Below, piece after piece: positions 63,526 through 64,000 of a stretch of DNA of 64,000 nucleotides. The stretch is from assembly GCF_002216145.1 (NCBI RefSeq), contig NZ_CP022278.1, positions 868,001 through 932,000 on the forward strand. The letters are read 5' to 3'. This DNA is from Neisseria chenwenguii (GTDB lineage: Bacteria > Pseudomonadota > Gammaproteobacteria > Burkholderiales > Neisseriaceae). The notes below the pieces were generated by a model that ran no database searches, was not told where the DNA came from, and was given only the letters and a program-made list of their open reading frames with translations. A program made the translations under genes and the position numbers. How positions within the stretch are numbered: position 1 is the first letter of the stretch; each line of letters opens with the position of its first letter.

Positions 63526-64000
63526 ATGCCCCGTTTTTCCGTCCTCAACCTGGTTCCCCGCCGCGCGGGCGGCAGTTACGCCGATGCAATGGCGGCGATG
63601 GTGCGGCTGGCCCAGACCGCCGAACGGCTCGGCGCCGCGCGCTATTGGATTGCCGAACACCACAACATGAAAAACCTCGCCAGTTCCGCGACCCAACTGC
63701 TGATCCAGCACACGCTGGCCAACACCGCCACGCTCAAAGTCGGCTCGGGCGGCGTGATGCTGCCCAACCACAGCCCCTACATCGTCGCTGAACAATACGG
63801 CACGCTCGCCACGCTCTATCCAAACCGTGTCGAACTCGGCCTCGGCCGCGCGCCCGGCACCGACCAGCGCACCGCCCGCGCCCTGCGCCGCCACAACCTT
63901 CATCACGACTTCCCCGCCGACATCGCCGAGATGCGCAGCTATTTCGCCGACACCGCATTGGTACACGCCTATCCCGCCGCCGGCTTGGACGTACCCGTCT
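63526..64000 (+). CDS. LLM-class flavin-dependent oxidoreductase (partial, cut by window end)
   Basis: The first 158 codons of a luciferase-like monooxygenase. MPRFSVLNLVPRRAGGSYADA, AEHHNMKNLASSATQLLIQH, SGGVMLPNHSPYIVAEQYGTL and LGLGRAPGTDQRTARALRR are typical of the YhbW/MsnO8-like group that uses reduced flavin. The ATG at 63526 has a strong GAAAGGAG ribosome site. The C-terminal half is outside the window; the substrate is unknown. Confidence 0.9.
   Translation, partial: MPRFSVLNLVPRRAGGSYADAMAAMVRLAQTAERLGAARYWIAEHHNMKNLASSATQLLIQHTLANTATLKVGSGGVMLPNHSPYIVAEQYGTLATLYPNRVELGLGRAPGTDQRTARALRRHNLHHDFPADIAEMRSYFADTALVHAYPAAGLDVPV

Noticed and set aside
63403..63966. A 187-codon minus-strand frame at the right edge.
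   Set aside because: It is the complement of the LLM oxidoreductase gene, which has a strong ribosome site and family motifs; the frame also runs through the DUS palindrome.

Overview
The window is chromosomal DNA of a Neisseria species or a close relative in the Neisseriaceae. The main reason is the very dense DNA uptake sequence, mostly in the AG form (AGGCCGTCTGAA) with fewer AT forms (ATGCCGTCTGAA). It occurs singly, inside genes, and as inverted pairs that form the terminators of most transcription units. Neisserial dRS3/NIME-type intergenic repeats, a comP DUS-receptor pilin, and a comE gene beside an rRNA operon agree with this. GC content is fairly high outside the ribosomal block. 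The species cannot be fixed from the sequence alone; the AG dialect argues against N. meningitidis and N. gonorrhoeae, where the AT form dominates.

Layout. 0.3-8.8 kb: fatty-acid genes fabH, fabD and fabG, interrupted by a cold-shock/DUF1294 membrane protein gene and by three tandem paralogous glycosyltransferase-like genes. 9.3-15.6 kb: a Kef-type cation/proton antiporter, a tandemly duplicated tRNA-Val/tRNA-Asp pair, dnaJ with a sigma-32-like promoter, a yybP-ykoY (Mn2+) riboswitch in front of a UPF0016 Mn exporter gene, a pseudouridine synthase and two small envelope or membrane proteins. 15.7-20 kb: leuS, then the competence genes comP and comE. 19.9-25.4 kb: a complete rRNA operon on the minus strand (16S, tRNA-Ile, tRNA-Ala, 23S, 5S) with its promoter and terminator. 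25.6-41.6 kb: ribF, ileS, a repeat-rich gap, a gluconate uptake and kinase pair, dnaE, a small S4 RNA-binding protein, an oxidoreductase-like peptide, a PHP nuclease, a PAP2 phosphatase, a YheT hydrolase, a TRIC channel, trpC and a secreted protein of unknown function.

41.8-60.3 kb: the full ribosomal protein super-cluster on the minus strand. Read in transcription order it is rpsL-rpsG-fusA-tuf-rpsJ, then rplC to rpsQ (S10 operon), then rplN to rpmJ including secY and infA (spc operon), then rpsM-rpsK-rpsD-rpoA-rplQ (alpha operon). A strong hairpin terminator follows rpsJ and a fresh promoter precedes rplC, so rpsJ belongs to the str transcript. Another promoter lies in the 224-bp gap between rpsQ and rplN. 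The part from rplQ to rplC is visibly lower in GC and nearly free of DUS. 60.5-64 kb: obgE, a 41-codon small gene, cysS and the start of a luciferase-like monooxygenase gene that runs off the end.

Most of the window is housekeeping. I found no phage, insertion sequence, CRISPR array, toxin-antitoxin or recognisable defence system. The most interesting items are the Mn riboswitch with mutually exclusive hairpins, the three-gene glycosyltransferase-like array inside the fab cluster, the comP/comE/rRNA grouping, the secreted protein with an apparently exchanged tail, and the regulatory layout of the S10 region.
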